Source of the DNA: Thermanaerothrix solaris
GTDB taxonomy: Bacteria > Chloroflexota > Anaerolineae > Anaerolineales > Anaerolineaceae
Assembly: GCF_032334255.1 (NCBI RefSeq)
Contig: NZ_JAUHMF010000001.1
Span: 1,674,001 to 1,738,000 of the forward strand
Direction: 5' to 3'
DNA: 64,000 nucleotides
Below the pieces are notes generated by a model. It did not search any database, was not told the origin of the DNA, and worked only from the letters and a program-made list of their open reading frames with translations. Position 1 is the stretch's first letter, and each line of letters starts with the position of its first letter. This document shows positions 7,419 through 15,994 of the stretch, one piece after another. A program made the translations under genes and the position numbers.

Positions 7419-8321
7419 TTACGGCGCAACCCACAAAGATTGGATCACAGCGTCTAACTGATAGAGCGTGGGGGTGAAGGCCTCAGGTGGGGTATTGTTC
7501 AACATATCCGTGACCGCAGCATAGTAGGATTGAAAATCCGGGTTAGGGTCATTGAGGTCAGGATAGGCAATCCCACCCTCAGGGATAGGGGCATTCATAT
7601 CACTGCTTTCGGCCAGGTGGGGCGCAGTGAGCGGAAATATGGCCACCACATACGTGTTTCCGTCATTGGTGAAACCCTGAAAGTGGTAAAACAACTCGTG
7701 GTTATTGACCGGCGCCGGGTATTGGGCGTATTCGGTGACAAAACGGATACCGCTCCCATTCTGGAATGATATCAAGTGGATATTCGAGGCAAACACCTGC
7801 CCGGCATTGAAGAAGGGCACCGTTGGCAATTGATCAGGGCTCAGTGGAACCACACCGCTCAAAAGATTGCGCAAGCGATGCATGCTTTCAAATGCTCCCG
7901 GTACCAGTGTGGCATATTCTAAGGCCGGGTAGAGATAAATTTGGGGCGAGTGGAATTTTCCCTGCAAGATGTACGTTTCGTCCAACGAGATCATCCAATG
8001 ACCAGGAGTCTTCTCCCAAAACGGCACATCGTCATGAGTAAGAGGGGCAACCTCACTCCCACTGGCACCACTGGCAATCCCTGCCGGGATTTCCAGCGTC
8101 AGGCGCCCGACAGTGACCAGGGTGCCGGACGCTGGCGAGGGTGAGGCGGTCGCCACTTCGGTAACCGCTGGCGTCGGCGAAGGAATGACCTCCAGCGTGG
8201 CGGTAGAGGTTTCGACCAGCGCCGGGGTTTCGGTAGCGGTCGGGGCGATATTGGCCGAGGCATTACATGCCAATATCACGAAAACAAGTACGGACATGAT
8301 CATCCTAAAAACATTTTTCAC
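7419..8321 (-). CDS. Putative lipoprotein, function unknown
   Basis: About 300 residues from a GTG at 8321 with GGAAAGGA upstream; the reading frame continues 45 codons further but without a signal or ribosome site. The N-terminus is a lipoprotein signal (hydrophobic run, then VILACNAS with the lipid-acceptor Cys). A Thr/Pro/Ala-rich linker of about 45 residues follows, typical of Chloroflexota exported lipoproteins, then a soluble domain of about 220 residues. I do not recognise the domain. It has no visible catalytic motif. The neighbour upstream on the same strand is another lipoprotein-like membrane protein (8390-9589), 68 bp away, so they may be co-transcribed. Confidence 0.75.
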   Translation of the reverse strand: MKNVFRMIMSVLVFVILACNASANIAPTATETPALVETSTATLEVIPSPTPAVTEVATASPSPASGTLVTVGRLTLEIPAGIASGASGSEVAPLTHDDVPFWEKTPGHWMISLDETYILQGKFHSPQIYLYPALEYATLVPGAFESMHRLRNLLSGVVPLSPDQLPTVPFFNAGQVFASNIHLISFQNGSGIRFVTEYAQYPAPVNNHELFYHFQGFTNDGNTYVVAIFPLTAPHLAESSDMNAPIPEGGIAYPDLNDPNPDFQSYYAAVTDMLNNTPPEAFTPTLYQLDAVIQSLWVAP

Positions 8322-8389
8322 GGCTGCGTTTCCTTTCCGTTGGGAGAATAGACAATCCAAGTGAACGTTCCCTTCTAACCGGCCCACGC

Positions 8390-9589
8390 TTAAAACCCCC
8401 GTCCGTTTGAAGGGGAGAATAGGGGATAATGCCGAGCCAATTGCAGGGTGCCCCATAGCCCGAACAACCCCACTACCGCTATCACGGCCTCAATCGTCCA
8501 CAGTTTTCCCGCCGTAGACACCCCCCAAAATGACGCCAATCCCCCCGGCGCATCGAGCAGGGTTTTATAGAGCACGGCCAACCAGGCCCATTTGGTTTCT
8601 CCCCTGGCGATGGCAAAAAAGATTAACCCCGTGGCGAAAATGTGAGCCAGAATCACAGCCAGGCGCTCAACCACTGGCGCCAACCCCATGCTCAGACTTG
8701 CGTTCTGGGCTAAGGCACCCAAGGTAGGAATAGGCAAAGCATCCGGAGCCAAGAGGGCAATCAGAGCGGTTGTCAGCCCCGAAAACCCTAAGAGCAGCGC
8801 CTCGACTACCCCAAACCCGATCCCGAACATTAGGGCTTGCTCCCATGTAGCACGCCCCCAGCGGCTCCTGCGCAGGATGAGGTAAACCAGCCCGGCCTCG
8901 AAGACCCCGGTCAGGCCACCGATATAGAAATAAGCCACTAGGTTGGCGGGCGAGAAGACCTTATCATCCGAAACACCCAAGGCTTGAAATACCACCGCAT
9001 TTCCCGGAATGGCAACAGCAAATTTGAGCGCCACAGCGAACACCCAGAAGAAAGCCCCTAATCCGAGGTATCGCCAATCTAACCGCCACATTCGGGCGGC
9101 AAAAATCAGGAATGCCAGCGCCACCAAAAGCATACCCGCCCCAGGAAAGAGAATCCCCATGCCAAGACGCAGAGTGTGCCAGGCCAGGTTATAGGTTGCA
9201 GAAACGTCATCGCTATATACGATACCAAGATGATAGCGTCCTGTCCGGGCAGATGATAGATCGTAGGCGGTGTGAAGCGAAAAATCCCCCGCGCCGATCC
9301 GGCCCGAATTCCAAACCGTCTGCTCCGCGGGATCGCGCAGTTCAAAGCGCAGGAAGCCGTTGCGCACCTCCCCACTGGCACGGATTTTTAGGGACACCCC
9401 TTCCTCGCGCATCCCCTCGTCTATCGGGATGGTAAAGTAAAACGCTTCGCCGGCCTGGGTAGACCTCAATTGACCGCCTTCCACACTGGCCCAGCGTTCT
9501 TGTGCAGGCACATTTGAGCGCTTTACGGTACAGGAGGCTAAAAGGCCCAGTACGGTACCGGCTAGAAGGAGATATAACCCATGTTTCAT
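8390..9589 (-). CDS. YhfC-like membrane protein with lipoprotein N-terminus
   Basis: The 399-residue protein has two parts. Residues 1-~140 are a lipoprotein signal (LLASC lipobox at about residue 20) and a beta-rich extracellular domain. From ~140 it has about seven membrane helices resembling the YhfC family, which is related to PrsW/CPBP intramembrane metalloproteases; relevant spots are GFGVVEALLLGF and VVERLAVILAHIFATG, with Glu and His residues in membrane segments. YhfC proteins usually lack the exported N-terminal domain, so this looks like a fusion. Peptidase activity is possible but not shown by sequence. The gene is minus strand and is followed by the 7419-8321 lipoprotein. Confidence 0.68.
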   Translation of the reverse strand: MKHGLYLLLAGTVLGLLASCTVKRSNVPAQERWASVEGGQLRSTQAGEAFYFTIPIDEGMREEGVSLKIRASGEVRNGFLRFELRDPAEQTVWNSGRIGAGDFSLHTAYDLSSARTGRYHLGIVYSDDVSATYNLAWHTLRLGMGILFPGAGMLLVALAFLIFAARMWRLDWRYLGLGAFFWVFAVALKFAVAIPGNAVVFQALGVSDDKVFSPANLVAYFYIGGLTGVFEAGLVYLILRRSRWGRATWEQALMFGIGFGVVEALLLGFSGLTTALIALLAPDALPIPTLGALAQNASLSMGLAPVVERLAVILAHIFATGLIFFAIARGETKWAWLAVLYKTLLDAPGGLASFWGVSTAGKLWTIEAVIAVVGLFGLWGTLQLARHYPLFSPSNGRGF

Positions 9590-9728
9590 TTTGTCACCCC
9601 CAAATGGAACACCTAATCGTTGAACAGAGGTTTTCCTCTTAGGTAGCGAACCGTAGCAAATCCTGAATTTACGGGCGGACTATGCCAGGGAAATCCTATG
9701 AGGAATAACATCGCGGCTGACCTCTTTA

Positions 9729-9771
9729 GAAAAAAAACAAAAACCGCACTCAGACATCCATCGAGTGCGGT
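9729..9771 (-). terminator. Rho-independent terminator after tRNA-Cys
   Basis: On the minus strand a 9-bp perfect stem (plus-strand arms 9743-9751 and 9763-9771, ACCGCACTC / GAGTGCGGT) is followed by a T-rich run of about 13 bases. It lies 60 bases downstream of the tRNA-Cys gene. Confidence 0.85.
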
Positions 9772-9830
9772 GTGGGTTCAAGGATGGAGTCTACGGGGGA
9801 CTACATTTGTTGATAACGTACAGGAGAGAG

Positions 9831-9901
9831 AGGCGACGGCGGGATTCGAACCCGCGGTCAGGGTTTTGCAGACCCTTGCCTTGCCACTTGGCCACGTCGC
9901 C
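9831..9901 (-). tRNA. tRNA-Cys (GCA)
   Basis: Read on the minus strand, the 71 bases fold as a full cloverleaf. The acceptor stem GGCGACG (9901-9895) pairs with CGTCGCC (9838-9832). The anticodon loop is CTGCAAA, giving anticodon GCA. The T arm has GGTTCGAATCC. The discriminator base is T (U), as expected for tRNA-Cys. CCA is not encoded. A strong terminator follows at 9729-9771. Confidence 0.96.
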
Positions 9902-9955
9902 GTGCGCTTGCCATTTTAGCAAACAAAAGGGTTATGGTCAAGGTCACGCGTTCCC

Positions 9956-9983
9956 TTGACATTCCCCCTGCCCTCGGTATAAT
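9956..9983 (+). promoter_or_regulatory. Promoter of the T-box/serS transcript
   Basis: TTGACA (9956-9961) and TATAAT (9978-9983) are both exact consensus boxes with a 16-bp spacer. Transcription should start near 9990, just before the T-box leader. Confidence 0.88.
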
Positions 9984-9989
9984 CCGCAT

Positions 9990-10261
9990 CACAGTAAAGA
10001 CTCACCCGGGACTGCGCGCCGGGCGGTTACCCAGAGAGCCGGCGGATGGTGCGAGCCGACGAACTCAACGGCGCTTTCCACCCCGGGGGCCTGCTTTGGG
10101 CAGGCCGGTCGCCTCTGCAGGAGCCTGTTTTCAGCACGGCTGTAAGGAGGACGGTGCGGGGCCGTTATCCCCCAAATGAGGTCGGTGGCTCTGAGCCGCC
10201 GGCGAAGGCAGGTGGCACCACGAGATGCTCCCCCTCGTCCTGCGCAGGCGAGGGGCTTTTC
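9990..10261 (+). promoter_or_regulatory. T-box leader controlling serS
   Basis: The leader shows ordered T-box landmarks. Positions 10033-10059 carry the AGAGAGCC...GGATGGTGCGAGCC distal Stem I pattern. The T-box sequence AGGTGGCACCACG is at 10210-10222. A terminator stem (CCCCTCG 10231-10237 with CGAGGGG 10249-10255, extended inside by CCTG/CAGG) is followed by TTTT. Uncharged tRNA should bind the leader and the T-box should then pair with the 5' side of the terminator, allowing serS expression. The Ser codon TCA at 10065-10067, followed by a purine just after the distal arm, is my candidate specifier. The fold was judged by eye. Confidence 0.9.
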
Positions 10262-10287
10262 ATTCTAACCTTGGGAGGGTTATTCCA

Positions 10288-11565
10288 ATGCTAGACTTGA
10301 ACCTCATTCGCGAGCAACCTGATATCGTGCGCCAGGCTTTGCGGGCGCGCCAGATGGATCCCAGTCCGGTTGATGAGGTGCTGGCGCTGGATGCCCGCCG
10401 CCGCGCCCTGCTCACCGAAGTTGAAGCACTCAAAGCCGAGCGCAACGCCGTCTCGCGTGAGATTGGGCGGATGAAAGACCCGGCCGAACGTCAAGCCAAA
10501 ATTGAAGCCATGCGCCAGGTGGGCGAACGCATCACCGCACTGGATGAGGCCGTGCGCCAGGTCGAAACCGACCTGCGTAATTTGGTCGCTACTCTGCCCA
10601 ACCTGCCCGCCCCCGAGGTACCTTATGGCACGGGCGAGCATGATAACGTGGTGATCAAAACAGTAGGCGAACAACCGCGTTTCGATTTTACCCCCCTGCC
10701 ACATTGGGAACTAGGCCCACGCCTGGGCATCTTGGATTTTGAGCGCGGGGTCAAATTGAGCGGCTCGCGGTTCTACATCCTCAGCGGCGCTGGCGCCCGC
10801 CTCCAGCGCGCCCTAATCGCCTGGATGCTCGATTTGCACATCCGCCAGGGCTACCGCGAGCAATACCCCCCTTTTATGGTCAAAGGGGAGGTGCTGTTTG
10901 CCTCGGGGCAGTTACCCAAGTTTGCCGATAACCTTTATCGCGACATTGAAGAAGACCTATGGATGGTACCCACCGCCGAAGTACCACTGACCGGGATGCA
11001 CATGGATGAAATCCTGGACGAAGCCGTTCTACCCCTGCGCTACACTGCCTATACTCCGTGCTTCCGCCGCGAAAAGATGAGCGCCGGGCGCGATGTGCGC
11101 GGGATCAAGCGCGGCCATCAGTTCGATAAGGTGGAGATGTATATCTACTGCAAACCCGAGGATTCCATGCGCGAGCTAGAGAAGATGCGCGCCGATGCCG
11201 AGCAGACTTGTGCTGAACTGGGTCTGCCCTACCGCGTGGTGCAGTTGTGCACCGGCGATCTGGGCTTCGGGGCCGCGATCACCTATGATATCGAGGTGTG
11301 GGCAGCAGGTTGTGGTGAATGGCTGGAGGTCTCATCGGTCTCCAACGTGACCGATTTTCAGGCACGGAGAGCAAACATCAAATACCGCCCGGCAGACGGG
11401 GGTAAAGCGCGCCTGGTGCATACCCTCAACGGCTCCGGTTTAGGGCTGCCGCGCACACTGATCGCGGTGCTGGAAAACTATCAGCAGCCGGATGGGTCGG
11501 TGGTCGTGCCTCCGGTATTGCGCCCGTGGATGGGCGGCATCGAGGTCATCCGCCCTGAGGCGTGA
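10288..11565 (+). CDS. serS: Seryl-tRNA synthetase
   Basis: The 425-residue class II synthetase charges tRNA-Ser with serine in the cytoplasm. The N-terminal ~100 residues form the charged coiled-coil arm that holds the tRNA long variable arm. The catalytic domain shows motif 2 (TPCFRREKMSAGRDVRGIKRGHQFDKVEM) and motif 3 (LNGSGLGLPRTLIAVLENYQ). The ATG at 10288 is preceded by GGGAGGG and starts MLDLNLIREQ as is normal for SerRS; an in-frame start in the leader would translate the terminator hairpin and is rejected. It lies directly behind a T-box leader, so expression should rise when serine-tRNA is uncharged. The following DUF456 gene starts 3 bp after its stop. Confidence 0.97.
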   Translation: MLDLNLIREQPDIVRQALRARQMDPSPVDEVLALDARRRALLTEVEALKAERNAVSREIGRMKDPAERQAKIEAMRQVGERITALDEAVRQVETDLRNLVATLPNLPAPEVPYGTGEHDNVVIKTVGEQPRFDFTPLPHWELGPRLGILDFERGVKLSGSRFYILSGAGARLQRALIAWMLDLHIRQGYREQYPPFMVKGEVLFASGQLPKFADNLYRDIEEDLWMVPTAEVPLTGMHMDEILDEAVLPLRYTAYTPCFRREKMSAGRDVRGIKRGHQFDKVEMYIYCKPEDSMRELEKMRADAEQTCAELGLPYRVVQLCTGDLGFGAAITYDIEVWAAGCGEWLEVSSVSNVTDFQARRANIKYRPADGGKARLVHTLNGSGLGLPRTLIAVLENYQQPDGSVVVPPVLRPWMGGIEVIRPEA

Positions 11566-11568
11566 ACG

Positions 11569-12066
11569 ATGGACGCCCTGCGCGAGGTGGCCTTTCCGCT
11601 CATCTTGCTGGCCTTCATGCTGGTAGGGCTGCTAGGGGTGATCCTCCCCATCCTACCCGGTCTGGTGATGATCTGGGCGGCAGCGTTGGTTTACGGCCTG
11701 GTCATGGGCTTTGAGGGCAGCGGCATTGCCCTGTTTGCGCTGCTCACCGTGTTGATGCTGATTGGAAGCGTGGTGGATAACGTGCTGATGGGCGGGAGCG
11801 CGCGGCGCAGTGGGGCATCGTGGGTCGCGGTGGGAGTTGCCTTGCTGGGGGCGCTGGTGGGCAGTCTGCTCTGGCCGCCGTTGGGTGGCTTACTCCTGGC
11901 GTTGATCGGTATCTTTGCCGTGGAGTACCTGCGCCTGCGCGATTGGCGCAAAGCCCTCGATTCCACCCGCGGCTTGGCGGTCGGCTGTGGCTGGGCGGTG
12001 GTGGTGCGCGCCTTGATCGCCCTGCTAATGATCGGGCTTTGGCTGGTGTGGTGGCTGGCCCGGTAA
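11569..12066 (+). CDS. DUF456 membrane protein
   Basis: The 165-residue protein is almost entirely hydrophobic with about five to six helices. It shows the DUF456 pattern: VGLLGVILPILPGLVMIWAAALVYG at the start, a Gly-rich turn (VDNVLMGGSARRSG) and GLLLALIGIFAVEYLRLRDWRKALDSTRGLAVGCGW near the end. The length is normal for the family. DUF456 proteins have no firm function. It starts 3 bp after serS, so it is probably read from the same T-box-controlled transcript. A hairpin follows at 12072. Confidence 0.85.
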   Translation: MDALREVAFPLILLAFMLVGLLGVILPILPGLVMIWAAALVYGLVMGFEGSGIALFALLTVLMLIGSVVDNVLMGGSARRSGASWVAVGVALLGALVGSLLWPPLGGLLLALIGIFAVEYLRLRDWRKALDSTRGLAVGCGWAVVVRALIALLMIGLWLVWWLAR

Positions 12067-12071
12067 CGAAA

Positions 12072-12095
12072 GGCGGGTGCCCGAGGGCACCCGCC
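12072..12095 (+). terminator. Hairpin between convergent DUF456 and ferritin genes
   Basis: An 11-bp perfect stem (GGCGGGTGCCC at 12072-12082 with its complement at 12085-12095) lies in the 35-bp gap between two convergent genes. It may terminate both; neither side has a strong T-run, so the call is moderate. Confidence 0.55.
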
Positions 12096-12101
12096 ACCGC
12101 A

Positions 12102-12596
12102 TTATTCTTCCTCTTCCAATTCGGGCAGGTAGAGTTCGAGTAGAGTGATGTTCTGTTCGCCGAGGCGAGTGGCGATGCGCAGTAGGGTGTCCATGGTATT
12201 GACCTCTTCCAATTGCTCTTCGACGAACCAATCCAGGAAGTGGCGCGTTTGATAATCCTTCTCGGCCACCGCCAAGTCCACCAGGTGGTTGATTTGGCGG
12301 GTCACTTCCTCTTCCCATTGGAGAGCGAGGCGGAAGGTCTCGGCCACGTTCTCAAAGGTGCTCTGGGGGGCGGCTACCGCCGGGATCTCCACCGTGCCAC
12401 CAGCCTCGACCACATACTTGATGAAGCGCAGGGCGTGATCACGCTCTTCCGCGGCCTGCTTATAGAAGAACTGCGCCAGTTTGGGGAAAGCGTGACTATC
12501 GCAGTAGGCGGCGATATTGGTGTATTGGAGCGAAGCGCCAAACTCACGCCCAATTTGGGCATTGATGGCGTCGTTTAAGGCTTTGCTCAGTGACAT
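12102..12596 (-). CDS. ftnA: Non-heme ferritin
   Basis: The 164-residue protein stores iron in a 24-subunit shell. It has the four-helix pattern with ferroxidase-site residues: Glu in GREFGASLQYTNIAAYCD (helix A), EERDHA (Glu-Glu-x-x-His, helix B), a Glu in ALQWEEEVTRQINHLV (helix C) and VEEQLEEV (helix D). No haem-site Met or Dps features are seen. AAGGAGGT precedes the ATG. An extended -10 promoter lies about 45 bp upstream. The C-terminus ends in a run of acidic residues. Family length and motifs are normal. Confidence 0.93.
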   Translation of the reverse strand: MSLSKALNDAINAQIGREFGASLQYTNIAAYCDSHAFPKLAQFFYKQAAEERDHALRFIKYVVEAGGTVEIPAVAAPQSTFENVAETFRLALQWEEEVTRQINHLVDLAVAEKDYQTRHFLDWFVEEQLEEVNTMDTLLRIATRLGEQNITLLELYLPELEEEE

Positions 12597-12641
12597 GGGT
12601 TATACCTCCTTGGCATAATTAGAGTATATTGCTCTGGTTAG

Positions 12642-12650
12642 ATTATAGCA
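12642..12650 (-). promoter_or_regulatory. Extended -10 promoter of the ferritin gene
   Basis: On the minus strand TGCTATAAT (12650-12642) has the TGn extension and an exact -10 box, but no recognisable -35 box at the right distance. It lies 46 bp upstream of the ferritin ATG. No Fur-box-like repeat was recognised around it. Confidence 0.6.
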
Positions 12651-12829
12651 TGACGAGGAAGCACAGGTGAATGCGGGATTGGGATTAAGCCGTGGGTATT
12701 AGCCTCAAGGGAAATAGAGGCCAGAGTTTTTGTAAATGTTACACCCATTTCGATCCGCTTTCTTTAAAAAAATACTATGGTGGGAATGTCCCAAAAGTGG
12801 AGTCACTTCGGGTAAAATAGGCCTCAAGC

Positions 12830-13486
12830 ATGCCGCCTTCACATCCGCCTCACATCATTCCTAAACACCGTGCCCTCCACCTAATGGGATGGCTGGTGTT
12901 TTTGATTCTCGCGCTGGGATGGGGCTTGCATGCCCTGGCTATTCCCAGCCGGGCCCAAACCCCTACCTACACCCTCTACCTGCCACTGGTCGCGCGCGAG
13001 GTCAAGGCCTGTGAATCACTCTCTCCTCAGGAACAAGCCATCCTGGATCACCTGCTCAAAGATCCTGAGCAGAGCCACAAAAGCCTGACCTGCAACGACA
13101 TTTTGCAACGCGTAGCCCGCGAGCGTGCCCTGGATATGGGCCTGCGGAATTATTTCGACCACGTGACCCCCGAGGGCTACGGCCCGAACTACCTAGTACG
13201 CCAGGCCGGGTATCCTCTGCCATCCTGGTACAGCCAGAGCGTGGATGCAAATAATATCGAATCCATTGCCTACTACGTTGCCTCCCCCACCCCCGATTGG
13301 CACGACGTGGTAGAAACGGTGTGGAACTTGTGGATGCAATCCGATAACCATCGTCGCCATCTACTAGGATTGACCGATTTCTACGCCGCACAGACCGAGT
13401 TCGGTATCGGTTATGCCAATGTGCCCGGAGCGGGGTGGGAGTACCGCTCCTATTGGGTCGTGATCATCGCCCAGCGGGGGCCGTGA
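12830..13486 (+). CDS. Secreted CAP/SCP-domain protein
   Basis: The 218-residue protein has an N-terminal signal or anchor (hydrophobic ~19-38) and then a CAP (SCP/PR-1, YkwD-like) domain. Domain landmarks are CNDILQRVARERALDMGLRNYFDHVTPEG (helix with the conserved His) and NLWMQSDNHRRHLLG. Bacterial CAP proteins are exported and of mostly unknown activity. Right after the signal there is YTLYLPLVARE, a [FY]LPLV.R peptide that also ends the protein at 19054-22377. A GGTAAAAT element lies at 12811-12818 and there is no clear ribosome site, so the mRNA may be almost leaderless. The start could be a few codons downstream (for example the Met at residue 19). Confidence 0.82.
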   Translation: MPPSHPPHIIPKHRALHLMGWLVFLILALGWGLHALAIPSRAQTPTYTLYLPLVAREVKACESLSPQEQAILDHLLKDPEQSHKSLTCNDILQRVARERALDMGLRNYFDHVTPEGYGPNYLVRQAGYPLPSWYSQSVDANNIESIAYYVASPTPDWHDVVETVWNLWMQSDNHRRHLLGLTDFYAAQTEFGIGYANVPGAGWEYRSYWVVIIAQRGP

Positions 13487-13491
13487 GGGCG

Positions 13492-13534
13492 AATAAAAAC
13501 TGCCGGCTACCATCACATGAGCGATAGCCGGCAG
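13492..13534 (-). terminator. Rho-independent terminator of the fru operon
   Basis: A 10-bp perfect stem (CTGCCGGCTA 13500-13509 with TAGCCGGCAG 13525-13534) is followed on the minus strand by TTTTTATT (13499-13492). It lies 30 bp after the fruA stop and also sits after the convergent CAP gene. Confidence 0.88.
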
Positions 13535-13564
13535 ATGCCCAGGTTAGGGCGAGTTTCGGGGACG

Positions 13565-14995
13565 TTATTCGCTCAACGGTTTCTTGAGCAAGTAAAGCAT
13601 AGCCGTGGTCACCACGGTGCCAATCAGGATCGCCACCACATAGAGCCCCAGATTTTCTACCGCATTGGGGATGGGGAGCACAAAGATACCCCCGTGTGGC
13701 ACGCGCAGACCGCAGCCAAAGATCATCGAAAGCGCCGCGGCGACGGCGGAACCGACCATAATCGAGGGAATGACACGCAAGGGATCACGGGCAGCGAAGG
13801 GAATTGCGCCTTCCGTAATGAATGAGATACCCAATACCGCTGCGGCTTTACCCGCCTCACGCTCATCAGATGTAAAGCGGTTCTTGAACAGCCAAGTGGC
13901 CAGCGCCAGCCCCAGCGGCGGGGTCATCCCGGCAGCCATGACCGCCGCCATAGGCTGATAAACCTGCGCCGAGATCAAGCCGACCGAAAAGGTATACGCG
14001 GCTTTGTTCACCGGCCCGCCCATATCAAAGGCCATCATTGCACCTAAGATCAACCCCAGCACGGCCTTGCTGCCGCTTTGCAGGCTGTTGAGCCAAGCCG
14101 TCAGGCCATCCAGCGCGGCTTTAACCGGCGTGCCGACTACGTAGAACATGAGAATACCTACGACCAACGAACCAAACAAGGGTAGGATTAGCACCGGCTT
14201 TAGCCCTTGCAGGTTACGCGGCAGTTTGAGCGCCTGATTCAGCCACTGGGTAAAGTAACCGGCGATAAATCCGGCTACGATGCCGCCCAGAAAGCCCGAG
14301 CCGGTCAGGCCCGCGACCACGCCGCCGATCATGCCAGGGGCCAGGCCGGGGCGGTCGGCAATCGAAAAGGCTATAAAACCGGCCAGGATGGGTACCATGA
14401 GCCCAAAACCGCCCTGCGCACCAACGGCAAAAAGATTCGCCCAAAAGGTGGTCCAGGGCGTAGGAGTGATGGGATTACCTTGGAGGTCTTTGGCCGCATC
14501 GAAGGCATAAATACCGCGGGCAGCAAAGGCAATTGCAATCAGCAAACCACCTGCCACCACAAAGGGAATCATATAGGAAACACCGGTCATCAAGTGCTTG
14601 TAGACGCCGGTGCGTTCGGCAGCGCGCTTAGCCTTGGCGGCTTCAACCTCGGCCACGTAGGCTTCGGCTTTGTCCGGAGCGGCCAGGACAACCGCCTCAC
14701 GTAAGGCACGCTCGACCAGCGATTTACCATCGTTAATCGCAGCATTGGTCGAGGTCTGATAGACGCGTTTACCGGCAAAACGCGCCAGATCCACTTTGGT
14801 ATCGGCAGCAATGATGACCACGTCAGCCTGGCGAATGTCCTCGGCACTGAGCGGATTCTCGGCACCCACCGAGCCTTGCGTCTCCACTTTGATCGTATGC
14901 CCAAGCGCCAGGGCTCCCTGTTCAATCGCCTCGGCAGCCATAAAGGTATGCGCGATGCCGGTCGGACAAGATGTTACTGCTACAATCTTTGCCAT
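13565..14995 (-). CDS. fruA: PTS fructose transporter, fused EIIB and EIIC
   Basis: About 476 residues from the ATG at 14995; the frame extends further upstream but overlaps fruK and lacks homology there. Residues 1-~105 form the EIIB domain with the phosphorylated Cys in VTSCPTGIAHTFMAAEA. From ~130 the EIIC domain has about nine to ten membrane helices, with GVSYMIPFVVAGGLLIA and the substrate-site region MAFDMGGPVNKAAYTF, ITEGAIPFAARDP and PHGG. It imports fructose and phosphorylates it to fructose 1-phosphate. It is the last gene of the minus-strand operon EIIA-HPr, fruK, fruA and is followed by a strong terminator. E. coli FruA has an extra EIIB' domain that is absent here. Confidence 0.94.
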   Translation of the reverse strand: MAKIVAVTSCPTGIAHTFMAAEAIEQGALALGHTIKVETQGSVGAENPLSAEDIRQADVVIIAADTKVDLARFAGKRVYQTSTNAAINDGKSLVERALREAVVLAAPDKAEAYVAEVEAAKAKRAAERTGVYKHLMTGVSYMIPFVVAGGLLIAIAFAARGIYAFDAAKDLQGNPITPTPWTTFWANLFAVGAQGGFGLMVPILAGFIAFSIADRPGLAPGMIGGVVAGLTGSGFLGGIVAGFIAGYFTQWLNQALKLPRNLQGLKPVLILPLFGSLVVGILMFYVVGTPVKAALDGLTAWLNSLQSGSKAVLGLILGAMMAFDMGGPVNKAAYTFSVGLISAQVYQPMAAVMAAGMTPPLGLALATWLFKNRFTSDEREAGKAAAVLGISFITEGAIPFAARDPLRVIPSIMVGSAVAAALSMIFGCGLRVPHGGIFVLPIPNAVENLGLYVVAILIGTVVTTAMLYLLKKPLSE

Positions 14996-15029
14996 CCTCC
15001 TGTAACTCCTTTCTAGAAATGGGGTGGGA

Positions 15030-15992
15030 TTAGATAGGGGGTGAGATCTGGGTTCCGTTGAGAACCCGGATAGACACACGATCGGCCAGGGAGTCCAATA
15101 CCGCATGCTCGGGCAGAGTTGGACCAAGTGTGGAGAGCGCACCTAGGGCAAAAGCGGTCGCCAGGCGAGCACACGCTACCAGCGGCAACCCCTGACGTTG
15201 GGCGGCCAGGATGCCTGCCACCATGGCATCACCGGCACCAACCGTGCTCAGTACGGCTACCGACGGTACCTGAACCTGGAGGGATTGCTCTGCCGTGATA
15301 AAAAGTGCACCTTCTTTACCCATGGAAACTGCCACCAGTTCAACCCCACAATCGAGCAGGGTCCGCCCGGCTGCCTCAATTGCGGCGAGGGTGGGTAGGG
15401 AATGACCATGCAGGTGTTGTAATTCGTCCAGGTTGGGCTTAAGGATGTGCGGCCCGGCCAACACCCCCTGGCGCAGTGCTTCCTGACTGGTATCCAGGAT
15501 CACGCGCTTACCACGCGCCTTGAGCAATCGGATGATTTCCGCATAGGTCTCAGCGGGCAAGCCCGGCGGCAGATTACCGGAGAGCACAAACCACTCGCAA
15601 CTCAGCGCCAGGTCTTCCAGGGTGCCCAGCAACTGCTGGTAAGCCTGTGAGGTCGGTGCCAATCCAGGCATGTTGATTTCGGTGGTCTGGTGCGAGGCTT
15701 CATCCACAATTTTGATATTGGTGCGGGTCGCACCGGGTAGATAAATGAAGCGATTGAGAATATTTTTGCGTGAAAACCACTGTTCGAAGAGCGTTGCGTT
15801 ATCCTGTCCCAAAAAACCCGTTACGGCCACCCGTAAACCGTAATCCGCCAAATAGGAAGCGACGTTTACCCCCTTGCCCCCGGGATCTTGACGCATATGT
15901 TGCATGCGGTTGACGGTGTTGAGCGCAAAATGCTCAACATAGAGGGTTTGATCAATGGCCGGATTGAGGGTAACGGTGACGACGTCTATCAT
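15030..15992 (-). CDS. fruK: 1-phosphofructokinase
   Basis: The 320-residue PfkB-family kinase converts fructose 1-phosphate to fructose 1,6-bisphosphate. It begins VVTVTLNPAIDQTLYVE, has DPGGKGVNVASYLADYG (sugar site) and the PfkB signature 2 STVGAGDAMVAGIL with the catalytic Asp. The start of the N-terminus and the position between the PTS EIIA-HPr gene (2 bp gap) and fruA make 1-phosphofructokinase far more likely than tagatose-6-phosphate kinase. It is controlled by the operator-bearing promoter upstream of 16729. Confidence 0.94.
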   Translation of the reverse strand: MIDVVTVTLNPAIDQTLYVEHFALNTVNRMQHMRQDPGGKGVNVASYLADYGLRVAVTGFLGQDNATLFEQWFSRKNILNRFIYLPGATRTNIKIVDEASHQTTEINMPGLAPTSQAYQQLLGTLEDLALSCEWFVLSGNLPPGLPAETYAEIIRLLKARGKRVILDTSQEALRQGVLAGPHILKPNLDELQHLHGHSLPTLAAIEAAGRTLLDCGVELVAVSMGKEGALFITAEQSLQVQVPSVAVLSTVGAGDAMVAGILAAQRQGLPLVACARLATAFALGALSTLGPTLPEHAVLDSLADRVSIRVLNGTQISPPI

Positions 15993-15994
15993 CC

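Noticed and set aside
10225..10287. An earlier in-frame start for serS
   Set aside because: It would translate the T-box terminator stem; the ATG at 10288 has a ribosome site and gives the normal SerRS N-terminus.
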